Shown here: in pieces, positions 10,415 to 18,792 of the stretch
Layout: each line of letters opens with the position of its first letter
Position numbering within the stretch: the stretch's first letter is position 1
IMG/VR virus record: IMGVR_UViG_3300025120_000451
Coordinates: 1-26,694 of that record
Strand: one strand, 5' to 3'
Length of the DNA stretch: 26,694 nucleotides
Source: a virus
The notes under the pieces: generated by a model
What the model was told of the DNA's origin: nothing
Database searches by the model: none
Seen by the model: only the letters and a program-made list of their open reading frames with translations
Translations under genes and position numbers: made by a program

Positions 10415-11862
10415 TACCCATTTATTACTTTAAACATCAAATCTTCATCAAATACTTTTGTAGTACCATCAATAGTAGCTTTTAATAAAATAGTATAATA
10501 TCTTTCTGGCTCTAATCCTCCCATATAAATATCAAAATAACTAGAAGTTGTATCTGCACTTACTTTAGTATATTCACTATCAAAATTTATTATATATTCA
10601 TTAGTTTCTGAGTCTTTTATAGCATATTCTGATTGTTTTGGTAAATAAAAGTTAGTTAAATAACCTGATTGTGTTTGGAATATCTTTTTAGGGTATTGAG
10701 GAACTGCTGCTATTCTAAATCTTTGTACACTTTGAGGATAATAAACCCCATCATTATTATAGGTAGATATAAATGCTTCGGGTTGAGATAAAGTTTGCAT
10801 TTGTGATGATGTACCATAGAAAAAATCATCAAATTTTATTTCTAATGTTGGTGGGTAAATTGTATTAGTATCTACAGAATAAAATTTAAATGTTGATGCT
10901 TGTGATTGTGAAGGAATTAATTCAATTGAAGATGTTTGTTTTACTATAAAACCTTCATTAGGTATGTCTCCACCTAAACCATAAGATTGACTAAACCAAA
11001 CATCTACTGCAAAAGTTACATCTACATCTAAATCTATAGGGTCAGCATATGTAAAAGTTTGAGAAGCAGTTACCATTTTAGCAGTAGAGGATCCAGTATA
11101 CCATGTTCCTCCCCCAGTAGTTGTACCTTGGTTTTGAGAATAAGATCCTGTAGTTCTAGGGGAAAAAGTTCCATTAGTCCAAGATTGTCCTTCTATTTTT
11201 GATCTCCAATTACACCCATTTGTAGTAACTGGTGAATTTCCAAATCTACCTGTTCCCATATCCCAACTTTGAGAAATAGGATAAACCTTTAAATATGAGG
11301 TTGAATTTAAATTTGTTACTACAGCAGCATAATTTTTTAAACTAGATTTCCATTTTCTTTTTTTAAAATTAGTACCTACTAATGTTAATGAGCCTGATGT
11401 TTGTGCTACTAACCCATTTGTTTGAAATGATTGGGATAAAGATGTTGTAAGCAATACATCACCAATTTTATAATTTTTTCCTCTATTAGTAAGAGTAATA
11501 TTTGATATAGTATTTCCTGTTACTGTTATGTTTCCTATTGCTCCTACTCCTGCTCCTGTAGAACTTGTAAATGGGACATTATTATAAACTTTATCAACTA
11601 AATCTGTTGGATTTATTGTGAGTGATCCATTTAAAACTCCTACTCCTGTTGATAAATAACTTATACGTGATCCTGATATATAACTAGTATATGCGCTATC
11701 TATTTCATTTTGAGAAAATTTAATTAAATACCTACTAGTTTGGGCTGCATCATCTAATATATAAGTAGATGCTTCTAATATTTCATCTAACCCAGTATTC
11801 ATTTTTATATTTTGGGTATATAGTGTAGCGTCTTTTTCAGGGAATAGTTTATAAATTGCCAT
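10414..11862 (-). CDS. Putative tail structural protein with DNRLRE-like N-terminus
   Basis: A 482-residue protein. The opening (YKLFPEKDATLYTQ..., MNTGLDEILEASTYI..., RYLIKFSQNEIDSAY) fits the DNRLRE-type pattern 'f..kDa.i......n.G....l.v.......R.lLkFd', a beta-sandwich module found in surface and fibre proteins. Middle parts are Ser/Thr/Gly-rich (residues 200-260), and the C-terminal third (LEPERYYTILLKATIDGTTK) looks like an Ig/fibronectin-like strand arrangement. It is coupled by TAATG to the following 144-aa gene and lies 4 bases after the preceding gene. A baseplate or fibre role is inferred from location; the exact counterpart in T4 is not recognised. Confidence 0.65.
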   Translation of the reverse strand: MAIYKLFPEKDATLYTQNIKMNTGLDEILEASTYILDDAAQTSRYLIKFSQNEIDSAYTSYISGSRISYLSTGVGVLNGSLTINPTDLVDKVYNNVPFTSSTGAGVGAIGNITVTGNTISNITLTNRGKNYKIGDVLLTTSLSQSFQTNGLVAQTSGSLTLVGTNFKKRKWKSSLKNYAAVVTNLNSTSYLKVYPISQSWDMGTGRFGNSPVTTNGCNWRSKIEGQSWTNGTFSPRTTGSYSQNQGTTTGGGTWYTGSSTAKMVTASQTFTYADPIDLDVDVTFAVDVWFSQSYGLGGDIPNEGFIVKQTSSIELIPSQSQASTFKFYSVDTNTIYPPTLEIKFDDFFYGTSSQMQTLSQPEAFISTYNNDGVYYPQSVQRFRIAAVPQYPKKIFQTQSGYLTNFYLPKQSEYAIKDSETNEYIINFDSEYTKVSADTTSSYFDIYMGGLEPERYYTILLKATIDGTTKVFDEDLMFKVING

Positions 11863-11866
11863 TTAT

Positions 11867-12583
11867 TTAAATATTAAAGTTTTTTAAATCATTTAATTTA
11901 GGTTTAACATCTCCAGGAACAATACTTTCATCTATACTATCTGGTATACCCCCTTGTGCTGGTTGTTGGTTTAATCCTTCTTCTATAATTCCTTCAATTT
12001 CATTACTAGGATCTGCTAATACTTCTAAATAAGTTCTATTAGGGGTATATTGTTGTAATGTCATAGTTTCTAAAGTTCCTGCGTCTTCGGAATTTATACC
12101 AGCATTAATAAATTTTGCTTTAGTAGGGTATCTTAAAACTTTATAATTACCTCCATCCATAAATGTTGATTTAGTACCATTTGCTGCAGATGTCCTATTA
12201 GGTCCTCCTGTTCCTCCTTGTTTTGTTCCTGCTGATGGGTCTTCAACATCTAATGCTGATATTTTAGTAGATTGAACTAAATCATTAGTTAAAATATTAG
12301 CTCTTACTATACCTTCATTATTAGTATAATATGAATTATCAGCATTATATCTTTGAACAAAACCTGATGTAGGGTCATTTGTTGTTCCTCCATCTATAGC
12401 TGTTCCATCTGCAGGTTGGTTTTTTCTAATTTCTTCGTATTCTGCCTCTATAGGTGACTGTTTAGGGGGTATTGGTCCCGGGGTATTACCTAAATAAGTT
12501 CCTGGGGCTTCTACTCCTGTAATACCTTGGTCTCCTCTAGTTGTTATTTTAAGTGTATCTTTATATCTTTCTAATAAATCCAT
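11867..12583 (-). CDS. Putative baseplate-region protein of unknown function, 238 aa
   Basis: A low-complexity, mostly hydrophilic protein rich in Gly, Pro, Asn, Thr and Asp. It opens MDLLERYKDTLKITTRGDQG, continues with Pro/Gly-rich linkers (residues 25-45) and ends with an acidic tail. No catalytic motif, signal peptide or transmembrane segment is visible, and much of it may be disordered or fold only on a partner. It sits directly after gp6 in the baseplate operon with an A-rich leader (AAAAATAAAAAAT) overlapping the end of gp6. Function unknown; a small baseplate or assembly protein is the likely class from context. Confidence 0.6.
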   Translation of the reverse strand: MDLLERYKDTLKITTRGDQGITGVEAPGTYLGNTPGPIPPKQSPIEAEYEEIRKNQPADGTAIDGGTTNDPTSGFVQRYNADNSYYTNNEGIVRANILTNDLVQSTKISALDVEDPSAGTKQGGTGGPNRTSAANGTKSTFMDGGNYKVLRYPTKAKFINAGINSEDAGTLETMTLQQYTPNRTYLEVLADPSNEIEGIIEEGLNQQPAQGGIPDSIDESIVPGDVKPKLNDLKNFNI

Positions 12584-12594
12584 ATTTTTTATTT

Positions 12595-14460
12595 TTATAA
12601 AGGTACTACTCTTCCCGTAATATCAGATTGTGGGTATTTTAACTCAAAAACCATAGGATCAACTGATGGGTATATTATACCATTATTAGTAGCAGCTTTT
12701 AAATCATAAGAATAATCACTATAACCTAAACTTGCTCCTGATATGTTATTTATTTCTACATTTTTTACTGTTTGTACTCCTTCTACTTTATCTAAAAGAA
12801 TGCTTAAACTATTTAATAAAATAGGTTGGTTTATATTCCAATTGTCTATATTAAAATATTGGGTTAATTCATTTATACAATTAAGTATAACAGTATTATT
12901 ATTAAAATTAGGTAATACTATTATATCAAAATTACATGTTATATTAATAATATATGCATCTTTAATTTTAATAGAATCATTTATCATCCTATATTCAGAT
13001 AGATATGTTTTTAAATTTTGTTTTAACGTTGATGAAGCTGTTCTTAACTGTTTTCGAGAATTATAAGATAGCACATACATATCTAAAATAGTAGGTAATT
13101 CACCTATTTGATATTCTGCTACTTTGGTAGGTTGTACATATGCTTTAGCTATAGTACCTATATTAGAAGGCATACTTAAAGCTCTAATTAAATAATCTTG
13201 TTGTGTAACAGTTCTTAATTGGTTTTGAAAATTACCTAAAGCATTTTGTCTTATTTCATCTATAGTATCTGCGCCTTGGCCTCCATCTGCTGCTTCTATA
13301 TTATTTGTTGCTACAGAATTAAAAATAGAATTAGCTAAGCTAGTATTTGATATGTTAGGGTTTACAAATACTATATTACTAGGGTTAAAATTAGTAAGTA
13401 CACCAGATGAAACATTAGATTGTAAACCACCTCCTACTAAATACCTAACAGTTAAAGTTGTATTAGAAGGAGCAATACCATAAGTATCAGTAAACATAAA
13501 ATTTAAGGGAGAATATGCTGCTGTTAATTTATCTTTTGAAAAAGATAAACCTGTTCCTACATTATCAGGGTTAGGAACTAAATTTTCATCATTATCACTA
13601 ACAGTTCCAGCTCCAAATCCTAACTGTAATTGAGTAGAATTTAAGAATCTTGTAGTAAATCTTTTTTGGACTTGTTTTAAGTTTAATAAATTGGGAGCAT
13701 CGTCTTGTATAGCATTAGGGTCCGTATAACTTGCGTTTATTTTTGTTGTAAAAACCGTGTCTTGTGCTAGATTTAATACTTCATACCACTCATCACCCCC
13801 ACTATCAAAACAATCTAATACATTAATTATACTAGTATCATTTATATTTACTACTGAGAATTTTGAAGGAGTTGTAAATGTAAAATCTTGAGATTTTATA
13901 GTTCCTGAAATAGCTTTTCTTGTTTTTTTCAATAAAAATCTATTAGGTTGATTTATATTTCCACTCAATGAATAAATAGAAACATCTGTTGGGTCTTGAG
14001 ATGATGAAATTGAAAAATCACAAACATCCTCAGTAATAAAATTTATACTTCCATTTTGATTTGAAGTTATTTGGAAATTTTCTGGTATTTTTAATGCATA
14101 ATCATAATCTGGGACATATGCACCATTTACTGTTTTTGAAGGTAATTGTTGATAAAAAGCTATTTCTGTAGTAGCAACTGTAGTTACTTTAGGTTTATAT
14201 CCTAGCATATAAGCTAAATCAAATAAATTTGATTCTTGTCTTGCATACTGTATAAAAGTTTCCTGTATTTGGTTATCTAAATAAAAAGATAAGACATCAC
14301 CAATGTAAGAAGCCATTTCAATAAATAACATTCCCGTTGAGTCTGATGAGAAATCATTATAAGTATTAGGAAAATAAGTTTGAGAATAGTCTATAAGAGC
14401 ATTTCTAAATGTATTAAAATCTCTATTAGTATAATTTATATTTCTATTTAAATTTGCCAT
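12595..14460 (-). CDS. 6: Baseplate wedge protein gp6-like
   Basis: A 621-residue protein with the hallmarks of the T4 gp6 / baseplate J family. The N-terminus (NINYTNRDFNTFRNALIDYS, then ...YFPNTYNDFSSDSTGMLFIEMASYIGDVLSFYLDNQ) matches the conserved start, followed by RQESNLFDLAYMLGYKPK. A J-like core contains the 'R..VTqqDYliraLsmPs.ig.iakA' motif around residues 410-440, which in the family helps build the inner baseplate ring. It is coupled to the preceding gp25-like gene by a TAATG overlap, the classical gp25-gp6 pairing. Length agrees with T4 gp6 (about 660). It should form the wedge dimers of the contractile baseplate. Confidence 0.9.
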   Translation of the reverse strand: MANLNRNINYTNRDFNTFRNALIDYSQTYFPNTYNDFSSDSTGMLFIEMASYIGDVLSFYLDNQIQETFIQYARQESNLFDLAYMLGYKPKVTTVATTEIAFYQQLPSKTVNGAYVPDYDYALKIPENFQITSNQNGSINFITEDVCDFSISSSQDPTDVSIYSLSGNINQPNRFLLKKTRKAISGTIKSQDFTFTTPSKFSVVNINDTSIINVLDCFDSGGDEWYEVLNLAQDTVFTTKINASYTDPNAIQDDAPNLLNLKQVQKRFTTRFLNSTQLQLGFGAGTVSDNDENLVPNPDNVGTGLSFSKDKLTAAYSPLNFMFTDTYGIAPSNTTLTVRYLVGGGLQSNVSSGVLTNFNPSNIVFVNPNISNTSLANSIFNSVATNNIEAADGGQGADTIDEIRQNALGNFQNQLRTVTQQDYLIRALSMPSNIGTIAKAYVQPTKVAEYQIGELPTILDMYVLSYNSRKQLRTASSTLKQNLKTYLSEYRMINDSIKIKDAYIINITCNFDIIVLPNFNNNTVILNCINELTQYFNIDNWNINQPILLNSLSILLDKVEGVQTVKNVEINNISGASLGYSDYSYDLKAATNNGIIYPSVDPMVFELKYPQSDITGRVVPL

Positions 14461-14867
14461 TATTGTAGTTCTATATTAACTTGATCTTCTATTCCTATAT
14501 TTTGAATTAAATAAGTTACAAATAAATTTATTGTATTTCTATCTGGTTGGTTTTCAAATGATACATTTTTTACTTCTATAGATGGAAAATTAAATGAAAT
14601 ATTTTCTCTAACTCTGTCTTCAATTGCTAGGTTTGTCCCACCTGTAATCCCTTCACCAATAAAATCTCTTAAATTAGCTCCAAAATTTGGTCTCATTACC
14701 CTTTCACCTTTATTAGTTAATAACCAATTAATTAAATTAGTTCTTATTACTTCCTGAGTTGTAAATGTAGGATTAAATACTGCATTTCCCGATAAAGGAA
14801 AACTAAACCCTAGTGCAGCACTACCGCTTCCCTGAGTTGGGAATACATTATTTACAATTCTAGCCAT
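14460..14867 (-). CDS. 25: Baseplate wedge protein gp25-like (GPW/gp25 family)
   Basis: A 135-residue protein, matching the family's usual length. The diagnostic segment is at about residues 37-70: TTQEVIRTNLINWLLTNKGE, then RVMRPNFGANLRDFI, i.e. the family pattern 'i...i..lL.T.kGErvm.P.fG..l'. In T4-like phages and in contractile injection systems (TssE) this protein initiates sheath polymerisation on the inner baseplate and binds gp6 and gp53. It overlaps the start of gp6 and the stop of the preceding 117-aa gene by TAATG junctions, so the three are translationally coupled. Identification is firm. Confidence 0.92.
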   Translation of the reverse strand: MARIVNNVFPTQGSGSAALGFSFPLSGNAVFNPTFTTQEVIRTNLINWLLTNKGERVMRPNFGANLRDFIGEGITGGTNLAIEDRVRENISFNFPSIEVKNVSFENQPDRNTINLFVTYLIQNIGIEDQVNIELQ

Positions 14868-15220
14868 TATTTACTACTCATTAAATTCATTATTTGATCC
14901 ATACCTACATTTCCCTCAGGTAATGTACCATTAGCTACATCCATTCCTGGATTAGGTCTAAAAGATTGTACATTATTAGTATTAAATCCTGCTGCTGTTT
15001 CACCTAAAATATTTTTATAAGCATCTCTTTTATCTTGAGCAGACATTACAGGAGCTGTAGGTGAAGGTGTAGGAATTGAAGTATTATAAGACTCCATAAC
15101 TGGGGTTTTAGTTACTACTTTAGGTGTTTTTACAGCCTCTAAGAGTATATCTTTTAATTCTTCTTGTATTACTTCTCTAACAGTTTCTTTTAGTACTTTT
15201 TTTAATTCTGTTAACTTCAT
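14867..15220 (-). CDS. Small baseplate-operon protein of unknown function, 117 aa
   Basis: Residues 1-30 (KLTELKKVLKETVREVIQEE...) form a strongly amphipathic helix, followed by a Pro/Thr-rich linker (TPVMESYNTSIPTPSPTAP) and a C-terminal part with Gly/Asn/Met (GMDVANGTLPEGNVGMDQIM). There is no known domain. It heads the coupled run 117 aa - gp25 - gp6 (TAATG junctions), and the ATATTTATAA motif lies 12 bases upstream of its ATG, so it may be the first gene of a transcript. A scaffolding or chaperone role in wedge assembly is possible but only inferred. Confidence 0.6.
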   Translation of the reverse strand: MKLTELKKVLKETVREVIQEELKDILLEAVKTPKVVTKTPVMESYNTSIPTPSPTAPVMSAQDKRDAYKNILGETAAGFNTNNVQSFRPNPGMDVANGTLPEGNVGMDQIMNLMSSK

Positions 15221-15232
15221 CTTTAATTTTAT

Positions 15233-15240
15233 TATAAATA
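15233..15240 (-). promoter_or_regulatory. Candidate phage promoter element (TATTTATA on minus strand)
   Basis: The minus strand reads AATATTTATAATAAAATTAA in the 45-base gap between the 632-aa gene and the 117-aa gene, 12 bases before the ATG. The sequence is almost identical to that upstream of 2278 (shared ATATTTATAATAAAAT) although the flanking genes are unrelated. This supports a conserved regulatory element, possibly read by the gp55-like sigma factor. The short distance to the ATG would give a very short leader. Confidence 0.38.
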
Positions 15241-15265
15241 TTAATAATTTATGTTTTTATATCAA

Positions 15266-17164
15266 TTACGACCCAGTAGGTACTGGTAACCCATTTCTAC
15301 CAAATTCAAAATACCATTTATCAGCTGTTGTTAAACCAGCATTTACATTATTTTGATTATATGAACTTGAATTTGGATTTCCTCCTCCAGGTGACCAGAA
15401 TGGTAATTCAGAAGCTACCTGAGCATTTGCATTGTACCAATTTATTCCTAATACATTTTTAAGTTTTATAAGAATTTTAGTTTTAGAATATGCATTTATT
15501 TGATCAAATGTTAATCCATTATTAGTTTCATCATTATTAGGAGGGATTAGATTATTAAAATAATAATCCGTAGCTATATTTATTTCTGATTGCCATATAT
15601 CTCTTATTTCATCGGAAGTAATTACTTCGTTAGCATTTCCACTTATTGGAATTTCATTGATAATAGGTTGATTGTAACCTTGATTTTTACTTAAAAAATA
15701 ATCTTTTAAAGGATCATTAAAATTAATTCCTGCACCTGCTAAAAATCTTAAATTAGCTGCTTCAAAAATAGCTTGGAAAAGTGGTTTTCGTTTAGCCATT
15801 TCTGGTCTTAAATTTACAAAATCATTTCCAATAGTAGCATCATTAAATTGTGTTTCTGCTGTTAAAGCTAATCTTTCTGAATATGGGTATAATCTTCCAT
15901 CACTAGCATATCCAAATGCCCCATCACTACTCCATCTTTTTGATGTAGGGTTATAACTACCACCTATATCATTTGCCTTATTAAGTATATTTCTAGCAGT
16001 AGTTCTTATTAAACTAATTTGACCTGCTATTACTTGATCCGTACCCTCAAAATCTGCTAAGAATAATCTTTTGATAGTTGAATCTAATACTCTATCACCT
16101 TGTTGCCACTCATACCCTTCATTAGCAACTGCTTGTTCCAAAATATTTCTAGAATTATCAAATGCTTCTTGAACTAATTGATCATAATAAAAAGCTGTTG
16201 GTCCCCTATTTTGGGATAATTCCCAAGCTAATTCATATAATTCTTCTGCTTCTTCTCTGTTAGCACCAAAAAGACTCATTAGTATAATAATTTGATTTTC
16301 TCTATAAATAGCTTTAAGTGGATCTTCTTGGGGTTCTGGTGGTGGGAATATTAAATCTTTAGTATCAATTAACCATTTCATTTCATCAACTAAAACAGTA
16401 TTAGATGATGAAAATGATTCATCTCCTAATAATTCTTCTACAGGTATATTTTCATTGTAAAATTCTCCTGGTGGTGGAACTGATTCTTTGTTTTGAGCTA
16501 TTATTTGTTTTTTTATTAATGAAGTATCTGTTGGGGGAAATGATAATCTTAAATAATAATCTCCATATAATAATCCTGGAGGGGTAAGTAGTATTTTTTC
16601 TAATTCTGCCTCAGTTAACCCTGATCCTAAAATTGCAAAATCTAAGTCATTTAAATTATCAGCGTTAATGTTAGGATCTTTTTCTATACAAATATTAAGG
16701 GCAACATCAAATTCATTTAATTTAGTAATTACTTCACCAACATCTTTACTAATTAATTCTAAAGCTTCAGGTATAGATGCTAAAGATGCTTCTTCTTTTT
16801 CTATTAATGTTCCTAAATTATCTAAAGAATCAGCTAAATTATTAGTTACAGATAAAGGTAATCCTATACCTGGAGGTACAGATGAAGGTATGGGTAGTTG
16901 TTTTATTACAGTTTTTCCCGCGCTTAATGCTTGAACTGCTACTTCAGATCCTTTAGCTACTTTATTTAATAAAGCTATTTTTTGATTTATTTGATCTAAA
17001 GCACCATTGATTTGGTTTTTTTGATCTATTAAAAGTATTAATTCATCAGTTGTTGGACAACTACCTTTAAATCTTTCGATTAATACATCTAAAGTTTTAT
17101 TAAATTGAAATGTAACTTTAGTTATACTTTCAACTATTTTAGATATAAATTTTGCTAAAGCCAT
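15266..17164 (-). CDS. Baseplate-hub-region protein of unknown function, 632 aa
   Basis: A 632-residue protein coupled by TAATG to the gp5-like gene before it. The first 170 residues are predicted helical with coiled-coil character (TTDELILLIDQKNQINGALD, INQKIALLNKVAKGSEVAVQ) interrupted by a Pro/Gly segment (LPIPSSVPPGIGLPLSVTNN). The middle holds Pro-rich linkers (PPPEPQEDPL near 273-282) and a helical, acidic segment (ANREEAEELYELAWELSQNR). The C-terminal third is mixed, ending WYFEFGRNGLPVPTGS. I see no lysozyme or peptidase active-site signature. Position suggests a hub, tape-like or tail-tube-linked component; gp27-like or gp29-like roles are conceivable but not supported by recognisable motifs. 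Confidence 0.65.
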   Translation of the reverse strand: MALAKFISKIVESITKVTFQFNKTLDVLIERFKGSCPTTDELILLIDQKNQINGALDQINQKIALLNKVAKGSEVAVQALSAGKTVIKQLPIPSSVPPGIGLPLSVTNNLADSLDNLGTLIEKEEASLASIPEALELISKDVGEVITKLNEFDVALNICIEKDPNINADNLNDLDFAILGSGLTEAELEKILLTPPGLLYGDYYLRLSFPPTDTSLIKKQIIAQNKESVPPPGEFYNENIPVEELLGDESFSSSNTVLVDEMKWLIDTKDLIFPPPEPQEDPLKAIYRENQIIILMSLFGANREEAEELYELAWELSQNRGPTAFYYDQLVQEAFDNSRNILEQAVANEGYEWQQGDRVLDSTIKRLFLADFEGTDQVIAGQISLIRTTARNILNKANDIGGSYNPTSKRWSSDGAFGYASDGRLYPYSERLALTAETQFNDATIGNDFVNLRPEMAKRKPLFQAIFEAANLRFLAGAGINFNDPLKDYFLSKNQGYNQPIINEIPISGNANEVITSDEIRDIWQSEINIATDYYFNNLIPPNNDETNNGLTFDQINAYSKTKILIKLKNVLGINWYNANAQVASELPFWSPGGGNPNSSSYNQNNVNAGLTTADKWYFEFGRNGLPVPTGS

Positions 17165-18408
17165 TACAGAGTTCTTGTTGTTTTAGATTTATAAAATTCA
17201 ATTGAAGTTAACATAGCTTGTGCTTGTAAACCTACTTTGGTAGCTGTTTGAGCAACTGCAATATTAGGAGTAAAAGGTACAGGTGTACCTACAGTACCTA
17301 AAGCACTTGTTAAGGAAATAACATTAGTTAATAGTTTTTGAAAATCAGCTAAAAATTTATCTCCTAATATTAAGGGTTCAGTAGTACTTTCTTCTTTATC
17401 CCCTAACATTATTTTAGTTCCAACTTTAACAACAAAATTAGCAGGGGTATCAAAATTAAAACCTTTTTGAGCTCCAAAAGATATTGTTCTTGCAGAACTA
17501 AGTAAAATATGATCATTTTTAGAATTGAATAATAAACGACCTGAATTGACAATAACTTGGGAACCATTATATGAACTAGGTGAGCTTGGGATTTCACCAA
17601 ATGCAGCTGTATATGAACTATAATCAGTACTAGCTGCTCCTATAGGTATTTGTTGGTTTGATGTTAAATATAATGAAGATTTATCTGTATTAATATTTTC
17701 TACTTGGGGTACCCAAGGATCATCTTCGGTTTCGGATTGACCATTTTTTATAGTAATAATAGGTTCACCATTAACCCCACTATTTGACCAAGGATTGGAA
17801 GGTGTACTATCATTAACCGTACTACCAAATCTTATAGTATTACCCCATCTTCCTTCAATTAAAACATCACCTTCATAGGGTTGTAAATTTCTAATTCCAA
17901 TTCTTTCTTTAAAAGTTATACCTAAATTAATATCATCATTACTAGAATCAGCTTGTAATTCAACTCCTGATTCTGTTTTTGAGTAATTTTTTGAATTAGT
18001 ATCTTTTGATTCTAAAGAATTTGGTAGAGCATTATGGTGAATGCTATTCCATATATTAATACTTTGAAAATAATAAAATTGTTTACCACCACTTACATTT
18101 TGTTGTGTTGTGGCGTCAGGAAGAGAAATAATATATACAATTTCATTTATTAAAGGAAGAAATTTAATATTAGAATATAAAGGAAGAGCAAAACTTAAAG
18201 TTTGTAAAGGTTTTCCTGATGGGTTATTTAACTCTTCAAATAAAATTCCTCCCATACCTGAATATTCTCCGTATTCTTTCCAATTAACAGGATAATCTTT
18301 TCCATTTAAAGAAACAAATTTAACTCTTACAGGTATTATTGAGGGAGAAACTACTGAAGATTGGGGAGTTGTTTTTAATGAATTTAAACCCGTTGGTATT
18401 CTAGCCAT
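17164..18408 (-). CDS. 5: gp5-like baseplate hub / central spike OB-fold protein
   Basis: A 414-residue protein. The segment at residues about 178-196 (YEGDVLIEGRWGNTIRFGST) is the OB-fold signature shared by gp5-type hub proteins in marine T4-like phages, preceded by a beta-rich N-terminal region (VRVKFVSLNGKDYPVNWKEY). Residues about 215-345 contain repeated short beta strands (PIITIKNGQ, SSLYLTSNQ, LLFNSKNDHILLSSA, ISFGAQ, FNFDTP), consistent with spike or beta-prism structure, then a helical C-terminal part (GDKFLADFQKLLTNVISLTS). T4 gp5 also has an internal lysozyme domain; none is seen here. It would close the tip of the tail tube. It overlaps the preceding 118-aa gene by 8 bases and is TAATG-coupled to the 632-aa gene. 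Confidence 0.65.
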   Translation of the reverse strand: MARIPTGLNSLKTTPQSSVVSPSIIPVRVKFVSLNGKDYPVNWKEYGEYSGMGGILFEELNNPSGKPLQTLSFALPLYSNIKFLPLINEIVYIISLPDATTQQNVSGGKQFYYFQSINIWNSIHHNALPNSLESKDTNSKNYSKTESGVELQADSSNDDINLGITFKERIGIRNLQPYEGDVLIEGRWGNTIRFGSTVNDSTPSNPWSNSGVNGEPIITIKNGQSETEDDPWVPQVENINTDKSSLYLTSNQQIPIGAASTDYSSYTAAFGEIPSSPSSYNGSQVIVNSGRLLFNSKNDHILLSSARTISFGAQKGFNFDTPANFVVKVGTKIMLGDKEESTTEPLILGDKFLADFQKLLTNVISLTSALGTVGTPVPFTPNIAVAQTATKVGLQAQAMLTSIEFYKSKTTRTL

Positions 18409-18757
18409 TGTTTTTATTTTCTTTAGATAATCTTTCTAATTTATCCATTTCGGCTAATAATTCAGCTTTTTCTTCTTCTGATATTCCGAACTCACCCTCA
18501 TCATTAGTATTATTAACAGCTCTTTGTATAATAGTAGCCATTTTTATTAATTGTTCGTCATTTTTCACCCCAATCTCTAAATATTCTTTTATTAAAGGTA
18601 CTATTAAAGTAGCATCCCCTATTTCTTGAATTAATGGTTTTAATTCACTTATTAAAGATGAAATTTGTTCTTTTTTCTTTGTTTGGTTATCATATATTTC
18701 ATGAAGAATATCAGAGAATTTTTTATTACCAAATATTATTGAATCTAACTGTCCCAT
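18401..18757 (-). CDS. Helical protein of unknown function, first gene of the tail module, 118 aa
   Basis: A small, charged, almost entirely helical protein (SDILHEIYDNQTKKKEQISS, LISELKPLIQEIG, EEEKAELLAEMDKLERLSKE). No signal peptide, membrane segment or catalytic motif. It lies between the late sigma gene and the gp5-like hub gene, overlapping the latter by 8 bases, with the ATATTTATAA motif 12 bases upstream of its ATG. It could be a baseplate hub assembly factor of the gp26/gp51 class by position, but no sequence similarity is recognised. Confidence 0.6.
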   Translation of the reverse strand: MGQLDSIIFGNKKFSDILHEIYDNQTKKKEQISSLISELKPLIQEIGDATLIVPLIKEYLEIGVKNDEQLIKMATIIQRAVNNTNDEGEFGISEEEKAELLAEMDKLERLSKENKNNG

Positions 18758-18768
18758 AATTTTTTGAT

Positions 18769-18776
18769 TATAAATA
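18769..18776 (-). promoter_or_regulatory. Candidate phage promoter element (TATTTATA on minus strand)
   Basis: In the 35-base gap after the sigma factor gene, the minus strand reads TTAATATTTATAATCAAAAA, 12 bases before the ATG at 18757. It is the third occurrence of the same core at the head of a structural block, with identical spacing to the one before 15220. It is a plausible late promoter for the tail module. Confidence 0.38.
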
Positions 18777-18792
18777 TTAAATTTTTAAGTTT

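Noticed and set aside
12743-13066. Plus-strand hydrophobic open frame of 107 aa
   Set aside because: Antisense to gp6, whose conserved protein motifs fix the coding strand; the hydrophobicity is a by-product of AT-rich antisense codons.
17409-17600. Minus-strand 63-aa frame inside the gp5-like gene
   Set aside because: Overlaps the OB-fold protein in another frame and is low complexity.
17164-18408. Tail lysozyme domain in the gp5-like protein
   Set aside because: No lysozyme catalytic signature (Glu-...-Asp-...-Thr arrangement) is visible between the OB-fold and the beta-rich spike part.
16405-18629. Plus-strand open frames at 16405, 16668, 18110 and 18408
   Set aside because: Antisense to the 632-aa, hub and 118-aa genes, with no leader, spacing or composition support.
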